Below, in pieces: positions 8,500-17,044 of a stretch of DNA of 64,000 nucleotides. The notes beneath the pieces were generated by a model. That model saw only the letters and a program-made list of their open reading frames with translations. It was not told the DNA's origin and made no database searches. Origin of the DNA: Sulfurimonas crateris. Its GTDB lineage: Bacteria > Campylobacterota > Campylobacteria > Campylobacterales > Sulfurimonadaceae. Numbering within the stretch: the first letter of the stretch is position 1; each line of letters opens with the position of its first letter. The stretch is from the NCBI RefSeq assembly GCF_005217605.1, contig NZ_SZPX01000001.1, forward strand, positions 372,001 to 436,000. Direction: 5' to 3'. Made by a program: the position numbers and the translations under genes.

Positions 8500-9693
8500 G
8501 TGAAAAAATTATTAATAATTACTGCAATATTGACAACGACTCTCTTTGGAGCAAAACCGGTTGAGATCGATGAGAGATTTAAAGACTCCTCAAAGTGCAA
8601 AACGTGTCATATGCATATAGTTAAAGAGTGGGAGCAGTCTTGGCACTCAAAAAGCCACTATGAAAACAATGAGTACTTTAATGCGACCACTGATTATGTC
8701 AGTAAAAAAACAAGAAAAAGCCTAAGCGGTGTACAGGTTCAATGCGCAATGTGCCACAATCCGAGAATATCCGTTACAAGCACTGATATTGAACATGAGA
8801 TATTGGCGGTCATGGGGTTTGACAAAGATTCTGAGGTAGAAAAAGCATTACAGAGTGATGCGATAAGTGAAGGTATCAACTGTGTTGTTTGCCATAATAT
8901 AGGTGCGATACACTCTGACAAAGATGAGACGGTTAGAGGAATAAACCGTATAGAGTGGACAAAATCCGGAGTAATGGTCGGGCCGTATGATGATGCCAAT
9001 TCGCCTTATCATAAAGTAGAGCACAGAGATTATATGGATACAGATCCCAATAAACTCTGTTTTGTATGTCATGCAAATGATAGATCAGTTTCCGATTTTG
9101 TTTTTGTAGATATGCAAAAAGAGTATGCCAATAGCGATAAACTTTGTGTTGATTGTCATATGGGGTCAAAAAAGCAGGGTGTTGCAGCAACTTTGAGAAT
9201 AGATAACGGAAAGACAAGAGCAAGAGAAGTAAGGGGTCATACATTTCCTGGCGCGCATACAGATAGTATGTGGGAAGGTGCACTCGATCTAAAGGTAGAG
9301 CAGAAGAAAAAAGAGGTTTATGTATCGATAATAAATCCAAATCCACACAATATACCTAGCGGGTTTGGCTCAAGAGAGATAATCGCCGAATTTGTTTTTA
9401 AGAACGGTTACGAGGTTTTAGAAACAAAATCGATCTCTTTGACTACACACTATAAAGACAAAAGAGGAAAAGCGACGATCCCTCATCTTGCGGTTAGCTC
9501 TTCAGAGAATCTAAGCGTACCTGCCAATGGAAAAAGAGTGTTAAAAGCTCCGACTCAAATGGGAGCAGACAGAGTTGAAGTGACTCTCTACTTCCGTCTT
9601 GTAAATGATGAAATCCACTCTCTGCTGGATTTAAGTCAGCCTATCTGGTCACAGAAATTCTTTATAACATCTAAATCAATATCGCTAAGATAG
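8500..9693 (+). CDS. Periplasmic pentaheme cytochrome c, c554-like
   Basis: The 397-residue protein has a signal peptide (residues 1-18) and five CxxCH heme sites at residues 33-37 (CKTCH), 82-86 (CAMCH), 128-132 (CVVCH), 187-191 (CFVCH) and 216-220 (CVDCH). The N-terminal two thirds carry the hemes and resemble the cytochrome c554 family; the last 150 residues form a beta-rich domain with PHNIPSGFGSREI, also found in large multiheme cytochromes. The start is a GTG at 8500 behind AGAGGATAAATTA. It probably moves electrons in the periplasm; the partner is unknown. Its place right after argF suggests read-through, not a functional link. Confidence 0.85.
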   Translation: MKKLLIITAILTTTLFGAKPVEIDERFKDSSKCKTCHMHIVKEWEQSWHSKSHYENNEYFNATTDYVSKKTRKSLSGVQVQCAMCHNPRISVTSTDIEHEILAVMGFDKDSEVEKALQSDAISEGINCVVCHNIGAIHSDKDETVRGINRIEWTKSGVMVGPYDDANSPYHKVEHRDYMDTDPNKLCFVCHANDRSVSDFVFVDMQKEYANSDKLCVDCHMGSKKQGVAATLRIDNGKTRAREVRGHTFPGAHTDSMWEGALDLKVEQKKKEVYVSIINPNPHNIPSGFGSREIIAEFVFKNGYEVLETKSISLTTHYKDKRGKATIPHLAVSSSENLSVPANGKRVLKAPTQMGADRVEVTLYFRLVNDEIHSLLDLSQPIWSQKFFITSKSISLR

Positions 9694-9697
9694 TGAT

Positions 9698-10663
9698 TTA
9701 GTATCTTATTCCAGTAGCGCTTCTTATCTTCTCTATGGTAGGAAGTGCCGCCTCTTTTGCCTTTAGCGCACCCATATTTAAGATATCTCTTACTTCATCT
9801 TGGTGAGCTTCAAAGTATTCGCGCCTTTCTCTAAACTCTTTAAAATACTCCCACATAACCTCTGCAAGATATATCTTGAAGTGCCCATGCCCTTCGCCGC
9901 CCTGTTTGTATCTATCTTGAAGCGCTTTTAGGTTTTCACCCTCTAAAAAGAGCTTTGCCATATTGTAGACGTTGCATGTCTCATACTCTTTTGGCTCTTC
10001 CATCGCTACATTCTCTGTAACTATTTTTTTAATGGTCTTTAACTGGCTTTTCTCTTCGCCAAATATATTTACTACGTTTTTGTAGCTTTTTGACATCTTC
10101 TGCCCATCTATGCCGGGAACGGTAGCCACTTCCTCTTGAACTCTGAACTCGGGAACAGTTAAGATATCTCCATATTGATTGTTGAATTTAATAGCGATAT
10201 CTCTAGCGATCTCAACATGCTGTATCTGATCTTTTCCCACAGGGACAACATCGGAGTTAAAGAGCAGAATGTCTGCTGCCATTAATACAGGGTATGAAAA
10301 GAGAGAGTGGTTCGCCGCAATACCTTTTGCCGTTTTGTCTTTGTAGCTGTGAGCACGCTCCAGTAGCCCCATAGGGGTAAAAGATGAGAGAGTCCAGTAT
10401 AGCTCAAGCACCTCTTTTACATCTGATTGAACCCAGAATACAGACTTTTGAGGATCTATTCCCAGTGCTAAAAAGTCGGTTGCACACTGCATTGTAAGTT
10501 CACTGAGACGGCTGCCGTCACTTACGCTTGTCATTGCATGGTAGTTTGCTATGAACATAAATGTCTGGTTTTGCGACTGAGCTTCTACCATCTGTTTGAT
10601 CGATCCGAAATAGTTTCCTATGTGTAAATCTCCCGATGGCTGAATACCTGTCAAAACTCTCAT
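9698..10663 (-). CDS. trpS: Tryptophan--tRNA ligase
   Basis: A class I aminoacyl-tRNA synthetase. The ATP-binding signature is GDLHIGNYFG (HIGH-like), the second is KMSKSYKN, and VPVGKDQIQHVE lies between. The longest frame begins at 10702, but I start at ATG 10663, because the protein then opens with MRVLTGIQPSG and a GGAGTAGAAGT Shine-Dalgarno precedes it. The product has 321 residues. It is convergent with the cytochrome gene, with a four-base gap and no visible terminator. Confidence 0.95.
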   Translation of the reverse strand: MRVLTGIQPSGDLHIGNYFGSIKQMVEAQSQNQTFMFIANYHAMTSVSDGSRLSELTMQCATDFLALGIDPQKSVFWVQSDVKEVLELYWTLSSFTPMGLLERAHSYKDKTAKGIAANHSLFSYPVLMAADILLFNSDVVPVGKDQIQHVEIARDIAIKFNNQYGDILTVPEFRVQEEVATVPGIDGQKMSKSYKNVVNIFGEEKSQLKTIKKIVTENVAMEEPKEYETCNVYNMAKLFLEGENLKALQDRYKQGGEGHGHFKIYLAEVMWEYFKEFRERREYFEAHQDEVRDILNMGALKAKEAALPTIEKIRSATGIRY

Positions 10664-10778
10664 ACTTCTACTCCAAAACTTTATAAATTTTATTTGTGAC
10701 ATTATACATTTTTTAGCTTTATTTCGCTACCATAAAGGCAGATAGAGTAGCTAAAACTACTTACATAAAGGATTGAAA

Positions 10779-11111
10779 ATGAATGTACAAATTCATGCAA
10801 AAGATGTATCTCTACAAGCAAATACAAGAGCCCATATAGAAGCAGCTATAGAAGCTTTTAAGAGATATTCACTCGATATTACAACAGTTAACGTAAACCT
10901 AAGAAGTGAGAAAAAGGGAGTCAGTGTAGAGTTTGATATTCATATTGCTCATGCACAGCCGGTTGTTATAAACCAGAGCGATGAAGATCTTGACACCGCT
11001 ATCGATCTTGCGATAGAGAGAGCGACTAAGGCTCTTCGCCGTCTACATGATAGAATAGTTTCACATAAGGCGGCTTCTATTAAAGATATGGAAGTAGTTG
11101 TAGAAGAGTAG
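10779..11111 (+). CDS. hpf: Short-form ribosome hibernation promoting factor (HPF/RaiA family)
   Basis: The 110-residue protein is a single ribosome-associated S30AE domain with the family core QSDEDLDTAIDLAIERATKALRRLHDR. It lacks the C-terminal dimerisation domain of long HPF. It would bind in the 30S decoding site and silence or protect ribosomes. ATG 10779 is chosen over TTG 10773, because AAAGGA is well placed only for the ATG. hemJ starts two bases after the stop. A long-form paralogue is encoded at 34012-34554; the two share the QSDEDL/KALRR segment. Confidence 0.88.
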   Translation: MNVQIHAKDVSLQANTRAHIEAAIEAFKRYSLDITTVNVNLRSEKKGVSVEFDIHIAHAQPVVINQSDEDLDTAIDLAIERATKALRRLHDRIVSHKAASIKDMEVVVEE

Positions 11112-11113
11112 TA

Positions 11114-11536
11114 ATGTACAGCTGGGTTGTCTGGTTCCATATACTCTCTTTCGTCTCCTGGTACGCGGTGCTCTTTTACTTGCCGCGTCTATTTGTCTAC
11201 CATGCCGAAAATATCCAAAATGAGGGTTTTGTGGAAGTGGTAAAGGTCATGGAGATGAAGATATACAAATATATTGGAGTTCCTGCAATGTGGGCTACCG
11301 TTTTAAGTGGTGCCTATCTTGCTTATGAACTTGGTTTCAGTGGTAACGGTTGGCTTCACGCAAAGATATTTTTTGTTCTTATCTTGATCGCTTTTTTCTT
11401 CTCTCTTGGATATTTTAGAGTGAAGTTTTTAAATGATGAGTGTACAAAGAGCGGAAAATTTTTCAGAGCTTATAATGAAGTTCCGACAATTTTGCTTCTG
11501 ATAATAGTGGCGATGGTAATTATTAAGCCGTTTTAA
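11114..11536 (+). CDS. hemJ: Protoporphyrinogen IX oxidase, HemJ type
   Basis: An inner-membrane enzyme of the heme pathway that oxidises protoporphyrinogen IX. The 140 residues form four membrane helices. Family marks are WFHILSFVSWYAVLFYLPRL with the conserved His near the N-terminus, LFVYHAEN, and KIYKYIGVPAMW. It is the usual replacement of HemG/HemY in Campylobacterota. It follows the short HPF gene by two bases, so the two are likely one transcript. A strong two-way terminator follows. Confidence 0.9.
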   Translation: MYSWVVWFHILSFVSWYAVLFYLPRLFVYHAENIQNEGFVEVVKVMEMKIYKYIGVPAMWATVLSGAYLAYELGFSGNGWLHAKIFFVLILIAFFFSLGYFRVKFLNDECTKSGKFFRAYNEVPTILLLIIVAMVIIKPF

Positions 11537-11555
11537 AAAGGGATTTCCCCTTTTT
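11535..11555. terminator. Bidirectional intrinsic terminator between hemJ and der
   Basis: AAAAAGGG-ATTTC-CCCTTTTT forms an eight-base-pair stem with a five-base loop, and has an A tract on one side and a T tract on the other. It fills the whole gap between the convergent stop codons of hemJ and der and should end transcription both ways. Confidence 0.8.
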
Positions 11556-13032
11556 ACTTCTCCCCGCGTTTCTTAGCTTTAAACAGAACAGGCGTTCCGC
11601 TAAAGCTAAAAGCCTCTCTTAGCTTATTTGTTAAATATCTTCTATATGTAAAGTGAAGTCCTCGCGGTTTGTTCATGACAATAGCAATTTTTGGCGGTCT
11701 TGTCTCATACTGTGTTGCGTAGTAGATTTTTATGATCTGTCCGTGCATACTAGGCAGATGATGTTTTCTCATCGCTTTTTCTAAAACTTCGTTTAGCTCA
11801 GATGTCTTAATACGCTGAGAGTAGTTTTCGTTTATCTCCAGTATCATATCATGGAGTTTATCAACTCTTTTATGAGACTTTGCAGATAGTGTTATGATAG
11901 GTGCATAGGCAAGAAACTTAAACCTGTCTCTAACCTCTTGAATAATTTTGTCGTAATCGTCTCTTGAAGCAATATCCCACTTGTTTAAAACTATAATACA
12001 TGCAAGACGGTTGCTATCAACCAGACCCGCTATCTTTTCATCAAGATCTAAAAACGGCTCACTTGCATCAAGTACTACTAGAGCCATATTAGAGTTCTCA
12101 AGCATCTCTTTTGTGCGCATAAGAGCAAATTTCTCGATGCCGACGATCTTCCCGCGACGTCTTAGTCCAGCGGTATCTACAAATGTAAGCTGCTTGCCTT
12201 TGTAATCGACACTCTCGTCGATCGGGTCGATCGTAGTTCCTGCTACAGAGCTTACAACGGAACGCTCTTCACCAAGCAGAGCATTTAAAAGGGAGCTTTT
12301 TCCTACATTCGTACGCCCGATAATAGAGATCTTTATATGATTTATATCATTCTCATCAAACTCTTTTATTTTGTCGTTTTGTGCAAATATGGAGTCATCT
12401 GCAAAATCTTCCTCTTCCTCTTCGTCAGTATAGAAAAAGCCGTCATCCTCATCCTCTTCGTTATGCTCATCAAACTCAAATTCGCTCTCATCTTCATCGA
12501 CGATATTTACATCATCCTCATCTTCTTCATCTTTTATAATATCTGAATCAGGAATCTTGTCGTAGAGCCACTCAAGAAGAGGCACTATGCTTCTGTTGTG
12601 CGCAACTGATATGCCAAAGATCGCATCCGTGCCGAACTCATAAAAGTCCCAAAGATTATCTTTAAGTTTGTCGTTATCGATTTTGTTTACAACCAGAGCC
12701 ACATCTTTGCCGAGTGTCTGAAGTTCATAAAATAGCTTTTTATCATCCTCTTCTGGAATGCTTTTACCATCTACCATGTAAAGTATAATGTCCGCTTTTT
12801 TTGCAGCTTCAAGAGATTTTTCTTTTATTTTGTCAAAGAGCTCACACCCTTGGTCAAGTCCGCCGGTATCTAAAAGCAGAGCCTGTTTGTTCATAATGAG
12901 CACATCTCTTCTTTTTACATCTCTTGTTGTTCCTGCTATATCTGACGTAATAGCGTCTCTTTTTTTGACAAGTCTGTTAAAAAGGGAGCTTTTGCCAACA
13001 TTTGGACGGCCGATAATGGCGATTTTTTTCAT
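11554..13032 (-). CDS. der: Ribosome biogenesis GTPase Der (EngA)
   Basis: A double-GTPase for 50S subunit assembly. G domain 1: GRPNVGKSSLFNRL (8-21), DTGGL, NKID. G domain 2: GRTNVGKSSLLNALLG (239-254), DTAGLRRRGKI, NKWD. A KH-like C-terminal domain follows. The two G domains are joined by a strongly acidic linker (residues about 168-214, 30 of 47 residues Asp or Glu). The total is 492 aa. ATG 13032 follows TAGGTAACAAAT. An acidic linker is also known in enterobacterial Der, so it is not evidence of a fusion. Confidence 0.95.
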   Translation of the reverse strand: MKKIAIIGRPNVGKSSLFNRLVKKRDAITSDIAGTTRDVKRRDVLIMNKQALLLDTGGLDQGCELFDKIKEKSLEAAKKADIILYMVDGKSIPEEDDKKLFYELQTLGKDVALVVNKIDNDKLKDNLWDFYEFGTDAIFGISVAHNRSIVPLLEWLYDKIPDSDIIKDEEDEDDVNIVDEDESEFEFDEHNEEDEDDGFFYTDEEEEEDFADDSIFAQNDKIKEFDENDINHIKISIIGRTNVGKSSLLNALLGEERSVVSSVAGTTIDPIDESVDYKGKQLTFVDTAGLRRRGKIVGIEKFALMRTKEMLENSNMALVVLDASEPFLDLDEKIAGLVDSNRLACIIVLNKWDIASRDDYDKIIQEVRDRFKFLAYAPIITLSAKSHKRVDKLHDMILEINENYSQRIKTSELNEVLEKAMRKHHLPSMHGQIIKIYYATQYETRPPKIAIVMNKPRGLHFTYRRYLTNKLREAFSFSGTPVLFKAKKRGEK

Positions 13033-13153
13033 ATTTGTTACCTAAGTGAAGAAAATTAAATTTGTAGTTTATTCGCAATTATAGCGAAATATAAGAGTTA
13101 TTTTAGATTTATAAAATAAAGCGAGATTTACGTAGAGAAAATTGTGGGGAGGC

Positions 13154-13171
13154 AGGGGCTTAAACGCCCCT
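13154..13171. terminator. GC-rich hairpin downstream of LPP20 lipoprotein gene
   Basis: AGGGGC-TTAAAC-GCCCCT is a perfect six-base-pair stem 18 bases past the stop of the leftward lipoprotein gene and upstream of der. There is no T tract directly after it in the leftward direction, so it could be a weak terminator or an mRNA-stabilising 3' hairpin. Confidence 0.5.
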
Positions 13172-13188
13172 TTGTAGTTGTGCCGTTA

Positions 13189-13767
13189 CTAGTCCGCAGG
13201 GAACTCTTTTTCAAGCTCTTCTAGAGCGTTTTTAGCTTTAAACTGCTGCCAGAGAGCCTGATCATTCTTAAAACTTGTCTTGATGTTGTTTTGTATCTGC
13301 TCATTTGCAGAATCTTTAGAAACTGTTACAAGCATATAGATAGCGCCTGATGGGGCACTCCACATATCAACCGCTTTAGAACCGACCAAGTCAACTTTTG
13401 CGACCTGTTTTGTCACGGTCTCGATAGCTTTATCTACGGTCTCTGTTGCACCGACACCAGTTGTTCCGGTGTAGATACTGATCTTGTCTTTAACCTGAGA
13501 TTCGATCTGTTGAGCCAGGTCTGAACGCCCATTCGCCATCGCCACTCTTCTCATATGATCCATTCCCGCCGCACTCTTTTCAGCTATACCGATACCTGCA
13601 TACCCATCTTCTACGTTAGGAATACATGTCCACTTCGGAGCAGTAACTCCCTCTTGCTTACAAGCAAAATCTACACTTCTCTCTTCGGGCTTAGCATCTT
13701 TGCTACATCCAGTAATCAGGGATAAAAACAAGCCTGCCATTAAAATTGATGAAATAGTTTTGATCAT
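13189..13767 (-). CDS. LPP20-family outer membrane lipoprotein
   Basis: The 192-residue lipoprotein has a lipobox LITGC with Cys21. The mature part resembles the LPP20 lipoprotein family (Helicobacter antigen LPP20 and relatives): WTCIPN, YAGIGIAEKSAAGMDHMRRVAMANGRSDLAQQ-type sequence, then a pair of beta-rich segments. ATG 13767 has a very strong AAGGAGAT upstream, so expression is likely high. It is monocistronic, with a hairpin after the stop. The cellular role of the family is not settled; relatives in flagellated Campylobacterota have been linked to the flagellar disc or envelope, but nothing flagellar is adjacent here. Confidence 0.8.
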   Translation of the reverse strand: MIKTISSILMAGLFLSLITGCSKDAKPEERSVDFACKQEGVTAPKWTCIPNVEDGYAGIGIAEKSAAGMDHMRRVAMANGRSDLAQQIESQVKDKISIYTGTTGVGATETVDKAIETVTKQVAKVDLVGSKAVDMWSAPSGAIYMLVTVSKDSANEQIQNNIKTSFKNDQALWQQFKAKNALEELEKEFPAD

Positions 13768-13835
13768 TTCTAGATCTCCTTTTTTTTCTAAATCATTGTA
13801 TCAGTTTTAATCTTAAATGATATTTATTATTGTTG

Positions 13836-13841
13836 TATAAT
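13836..13841 (+). promoter_or_regulatory. -10 box TATAAT, leaderless geometry
   Basis: A consensus TATAAT ends six bases before the ATG at 13848. The bases between, ACGCGC, hold no Shine-Dalgarno sequence. The expected transcription start falls on the start codon. Confidence 0.6.
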
Positions 13842-13847
13842 ACGCGC

Positions 13848-14291
13848 ATGAAATATTACAGCTATGATGATTTTAAAATCGATACACTATCTTTGATACA
13901 AAGAGTCAAAGATTCACAATTTGAGGCGATAGTCGCCGTTGCAAGGGGAGGGCTTACTCTCTCTCACGCTATGGCAGAGGGGCTTGATATTCGTCAGGTA
14001 CAGAGTATAAGAACAGAGCTTTATGACAAGAGCGTAAAGAGAGATAAGCTCGAAGTCTTTGACGCTTGCCGTCTTGATGGTTTAAAAAAAGTACTCGTAG
14101 TCGATGACATAGCAGACAGCGGTGATACGCTAAAAGCCGTTATGGAGTATTTGGGAAAAAAATATGAAGATATAGAGTTTGTCTCATGTACTATTTTTTA
14201 CAAAAAAACATCTGTTTATGAGCCTCATTATTGGATAAATGAAGCAGATGGATGGATCGACTTTTTTTGGGAGAGAGATTTTTTAAGATAA
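13848..14291 (+). CDS. Phosphoribosyltransferase (Gpt-like, purine salvage)
   Basis: A 147-residue type I PRTase. The PRPP-binding loop is VLVVDDIADSGDTL, and the N-terminal part has VAVARGGLTLSHAMAEGL. Small PRTases of this layout act on xanthine, guanine or hypoxanthine; the exact base cannot be read from the sequence. The longer frame starts at a TTG at 13830, but that codon lies upstream of the -10 box. ATG 13848, giving MKYYSYDDFK, fits both the family start and the promoter. A second, different PRTase lies at 61300. Confidence 0.85.
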   Translation: MKYYSYDDFKIDTLSLIQRVKDSQFEAIVAVARGGLTLSHAMAEGLDIRQVQSIRTELYDKSVKRDKLEVFDACRLDGLKKVLVVDDIADSGDTLKAVMEYLGKKYEDIEFVSCTIFYKKTSVYEPHYWINEADGWIDFFWERDFLR

Positions 14292-14312
14292 GCTCTCTCC
14301 TCTTTTTCGGCG

Positions 14313-15065
14313 CTATTTTTTGTGCGCCTTTATCATCTCATACGCTTGGTTTATCTCCTGAGTTTTTGCCGTAGCCTCTTGCATATATGCGTCATCTTTG
14401 CCTTGAGACTTGATAATATCGGGATGGTACTCGCGAATCAGTTTTCTATATGCCTTTTTGATGACATCCATGCTGTCATCTTCATTTACTCCTAAGAGTC
14501 TGTATGCGTCGCCTATGTTTGCTTTTGGCTTTATATTGTGAACCATCTTCTCAAACTGGTCAAACATTGCATGGTAACTCTTCGGGTCAAATTCAAACGC
14601 CTCGGCGATAGATGCCAATATCTCCTCTTCGCTTTTGCTTACCTCTCCGTCAACAAAAGCAAGTTGGATCAAAAATCCCATAAACTGGTGCTGTTTGGCT
14701 CTATCTCTTTTGATCGCTCTTCCTAAAGTATGCGCTATCTCTATTGTGTCATCAGAGCGCTCTTTGTGTTCATTAAATATCTCTTTGAGTATATCTTTTG
14801 TCTTTTGCGGCTGCGGAAAAAGTGCGGAGATGTCATCAAACATTATTCCTACTAGTTGGGCTTCCAGCGCATCTACTCTTCCATCAGCCTTTGCCACTTT
14901 TGCTACAAGGGCTACAAAGAGACCAAGTTCACTGTTTTGCAGAGACTCTTTGGAGATAGAGAAGTTCTTAAATGCCTCCTGTGAGTAGAGTGTGTATCTT
15001 GAGTAGCTTTTAAATATCCAGTAAAAAAATGCGGCTAAAATAGCCAGTACGATTATATTTCCCAT
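14313..15065 (-). CDS. Membrane-anchored TerB/J-domain protein (DjlA-like)
   Basis: The layout is one N-terminal membrane helix (about 3-18), a TerB-like helical domain (about 45-170, with KVAKADGRVDALEA and LAFVDGEVSKSEEE), and a C-terminal J domain (about 185-245) with the HPD tripeptide in REYHPDI. The J domain should stimulate the ATPase of DnaK; the architecture is that of the DjlA co-chaperone. The length is 250 aa. AAAGGATAATA precedes ATG 15065. It is convergent with the phosphoribosyltransferase and is the second gene of a leftward run of three envelope genes. Confidence 0.85.
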   Translation of the reverse strand: MGNIIVLAILAAFFYWIFKSYSRYTLYSQEAFKNFSISKESLQNSELGLFVALVAKVAKADGRVDALEAQLVGIMFDDISALFPQPQKTKDILKEIFNEHKERSDDTIEIAHTLGRAIKRDRAKQHQFMGFLIQLAFVDGEVSKSEEEILASIAEAFEFDPKSYHAMFDQFEKMVHNIKPKANIGDAYRLLGVNEDDSMDVIKKAYRKLIREYHPDIIKSQGKDDAYMQEATAKTQEINQAYEMIKAHKK

Positions 15066-15090
15066 TATTATCCTTTGAGTTTATTGGCAG

Positions 15091-15885
15091 TTAGTTGCTG
15101 CTGATCTTGTGGTAGACTCTTTTTGCGGTAATTTTTCCTATCCAAAAGACTTCGCCCAAATATGCCTCTTTTAAGAGTCCATCATTATCAAAAGCCACAA
15201 GTACGTCGACTATTTCATCATCTTTGTCAAACGGTTCTACGTTCAGATTGTAAATATCTTGTATCTCTTCAGAAAAGTTGATTATTGCTGCTTCTCTCTG
15301 TAATCCTTTTAAACAGGAGACGGTTATATTGTTCTTTTCATCATGTGCGCCTACCGCTACAAGTTTATAACACTGTTCTGCAGAGTTGCAGATAGTTTTT
15401 GTATTGAGGTATGCACTGAGCACGTCCGCATCTTTATAAACATCTAAAATAGTCTCATCTACGGAGTTTTCGCTTACCTCTTCGGATTTGATCTTAAAGG
15501 TTTTTGGATCAAACCTTGTCTTGTTCACTAGTTTAGTTTTCTCTTCTATCAAATTTATCTCTTTTTTTTCATGGTCAAAGTAGTAGGTCTGGACTCTTGA
15601 TCTTTTTGTTGTCACTTTGGATGCTATGAAAATATCTGGAATATATCTGCCATCAACAACTCTGCCCCTGCTTGTAAATGTCTCAACCCTATCTTTTAAA
15701 AGTGCAGCCGCAACCCCAGCGGTATTTGCTACAAGTTTTATCTCGTACGTATCTCCCGACTCTCTTAGCGTTACATCTGCGTAACCTACATTTCCTAAAA
15801 GGCTTACATGTACGTCATATCGTGTTGAAATATCTTTTGAAAAAAGGGAGCTTGTAAGCAAAAAAAGTATTAAAACATATCTCAT
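15091..15885 (-). CDS. DUF3108-domain periplasmic protein
   Basis: The 264-residue protein has a signal peptide (MRYVLILFLLTSSLFS) and a beta-rich DUF3108 domain, with a YADVTLRESGDTYEIKLVAN opening and a KRVYHKI end. The family is often found with envelope or cell-surface genes; its molecular role is unknown. The longest frame starts five codons earlier, but that ATG is part of the AAGGAG Shine-Dalgarno that serves ATG 15885, so the shorter start is preferred. A TATAAT box lies about 20 bases upstream of the first ATG. It lies next to, and in the same direction as, the outer membrane barrel gene. Confidence 0.78.
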   Translation of the reverse strand: MRYVLILFLLTSSLFSKDISTRYDVHVSLLGNVGYADVTLRESGDTYEIKLVANTAGVAAALLKDRVETFTSRGRVVDGRYIPDIFIASKVTTKRSRVQTYYFDHEKKEINLIEEKTKLVNKTRFDPKTFKIKSEEVSENSVDETILDVYKDADVLSAYLNTKTICNSAEQCYKLVAVGAHDEKNNITVSCLKGLQREAAIINFSEEIQDIYNLNVEPFDKDDEIVDVLVAFDNDGLLKEAYLGEVFWIGKITAKRVYHKISSN

Positions 15886-15964
15886 AAAAAACTCCTTCAT
15901 CTATTGGTGTATTATATCAAATTTTATATTTTATTATAATATGAAATTATAGTGTAGAATCTAT

Positions 15965-16975
15965 TTAAATATTTCCAAAATAGAAATCTACATTAAACAC
16001 AAAGATGTAATTGGGCTCATACTCGTACTGCCTGTGAAAGCTTATAGCTGGACCGAGTTCGAGTGCAATCCACTCTTTGAAAATATTTTGACGCCATGAT
16101 ATAAATGTTGAGTAATTGCTTATGCCGTTGTAATCTTGTGGTGCGACTTCGCACTTATATTTTGAGTTGCCCCAAAATTGCTGTGATATGCTAAAACCTT
16201 TTTTGTGTGAGAGTGTAAAATAGTATGAAAAAGTAACTGCATAGTCGAAGCCGTCTACATGAGATTGCGTTTTACGATGCAGAGTCGTTCTAAAGAGAGA
16301 ACGCTCATCAAGTGCTCTGTTAAAGTAGAGATTTGTCTCCTCGCTCCATTCTGACTTAAGTGAGTATTTAAATTGCTGAGTCGGCTGAATAACCCAATTC
16401 TCAAGCTTAAAATCTTTAGAGTATCTTGCTTTTGCGTAGGGGGTCAAGCTGCTGATTCCAATAGAGTATTTCGATTTGATATCTTTGTACATAGGAGCAA
16501 AAAAGTTTACTCCCACAGCAGTGTTGCTTTCTTTAACTTCCGTAGAACTCTCAGGATCAAAGTAGCTCTTTTCGGTATCTTCGATAAAGAGCTGAAAGCC
16601 CTTTTTTGTTCTGTTAAGAGGTATCTGCGCTCTTATCTTATAGTTGTAATCTTCATCAGCTTTTGATTGAAATTCGGCGCCGAGACGTATGCGCAAAAAA
16701 CTTCTCTGTGTCTCTTCTATAAACTTCTCATCTTTAAAAAATTTGTCTATGTTGGTTATTGCTTCATCTTCGCCTGTTTTATTGTCGTCAGACTCTTGAA
16801 CCCAGCGGCTGATACTGCTGTCGATATTGTCAAAGACTTTAACGACATAACTTGAAAATTGCTTATGTTTTTCATCTATGTACTGTTCGGTAGTATGTTG
16901 TGTTGTAGTCTCCTGAGCTGCTGCAAAGATAGTTAGAAAAGGGTAGATTAAAAGAGCCATAACCCGTAGTGACAT
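15965..16975 (-). CDS. Outer-membrane beta-barrel-like protein of unknown function
   Basis: The protein has 336 residues. A signal peptide (MSLRVMALLIYPFLTIFAAA) is followed by a charged helical stretch of about 80 residues and then many amphipathic beta strands with alternating aromatics (for example YNYKIRAQIPLNRTKKG, FDYAVTFSYYFTLSHKK), ending in YIFVFNVDFYFGNI. The aromatic-rich end suits a barrel inserted by the BAM complex. ATG 16975 is preferred over 17011, because GGAGGAAGTTGT precedes it and the signal peptide then starts normally. No specific family is recognised. Confidence 0.72.
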   Translation of the reverse strand: MSLRVMALLIYPFLTIFAAAQETTTQHTTEQYIDEKHKQFSSYVVKVFDNIDSSISRWVQESDDNKTGEDEAITNIDKFFKDEKFIEETQRSFLRIRLGAEFQSKADEDYNYKIRAQIPLNRTKKGFQLFIEDTEKSYFDPESSTEVKESNTAVGVNFFAPMYKDIKSKYSIGISSLTPYAKARYSKDFKLENWVIQPTQQFKYSLKSEWSEETNLYFNRALDERSLFRTTLHRKTQSHVDGFDYAVTFSYYFTLSHKKGFSISQQFWGNSKYKCEVAPQDYNGISNYSTFISWRQNIFKEWIALELGPAISFHRQYEYEPNYIFVFNVDFYFGNI

Positions 16976-17028
16976 ACAACTTCCTCCACGTATATAAGAT
17001 ATTATAACCAATTTGAATTAAAAAAGAT

Positions 17029-17037
17029 TGGTATACT
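17029..17037 (+). promoter_or_regulatory. Extended -10 promoter (TGGTATACT), leaderless geometry
   Basis: TGG-TATACT ends seven bases before the ATG at 17045; the spacer TCCATTC carries no Shine-Dalgarno sequence. The arrangement is the same, with one extra base, as at alr and the DciA-like gene. Confidence 0.55.
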
Positions 17038-17044
17038 TCCATTC

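Noticed and set aside
12391-12531. Acidic stretch in Der as a possible inserted or fused domain
   Set aside because: It sits exactly between the two G domains, where other Der proteins also have an acidic linker.
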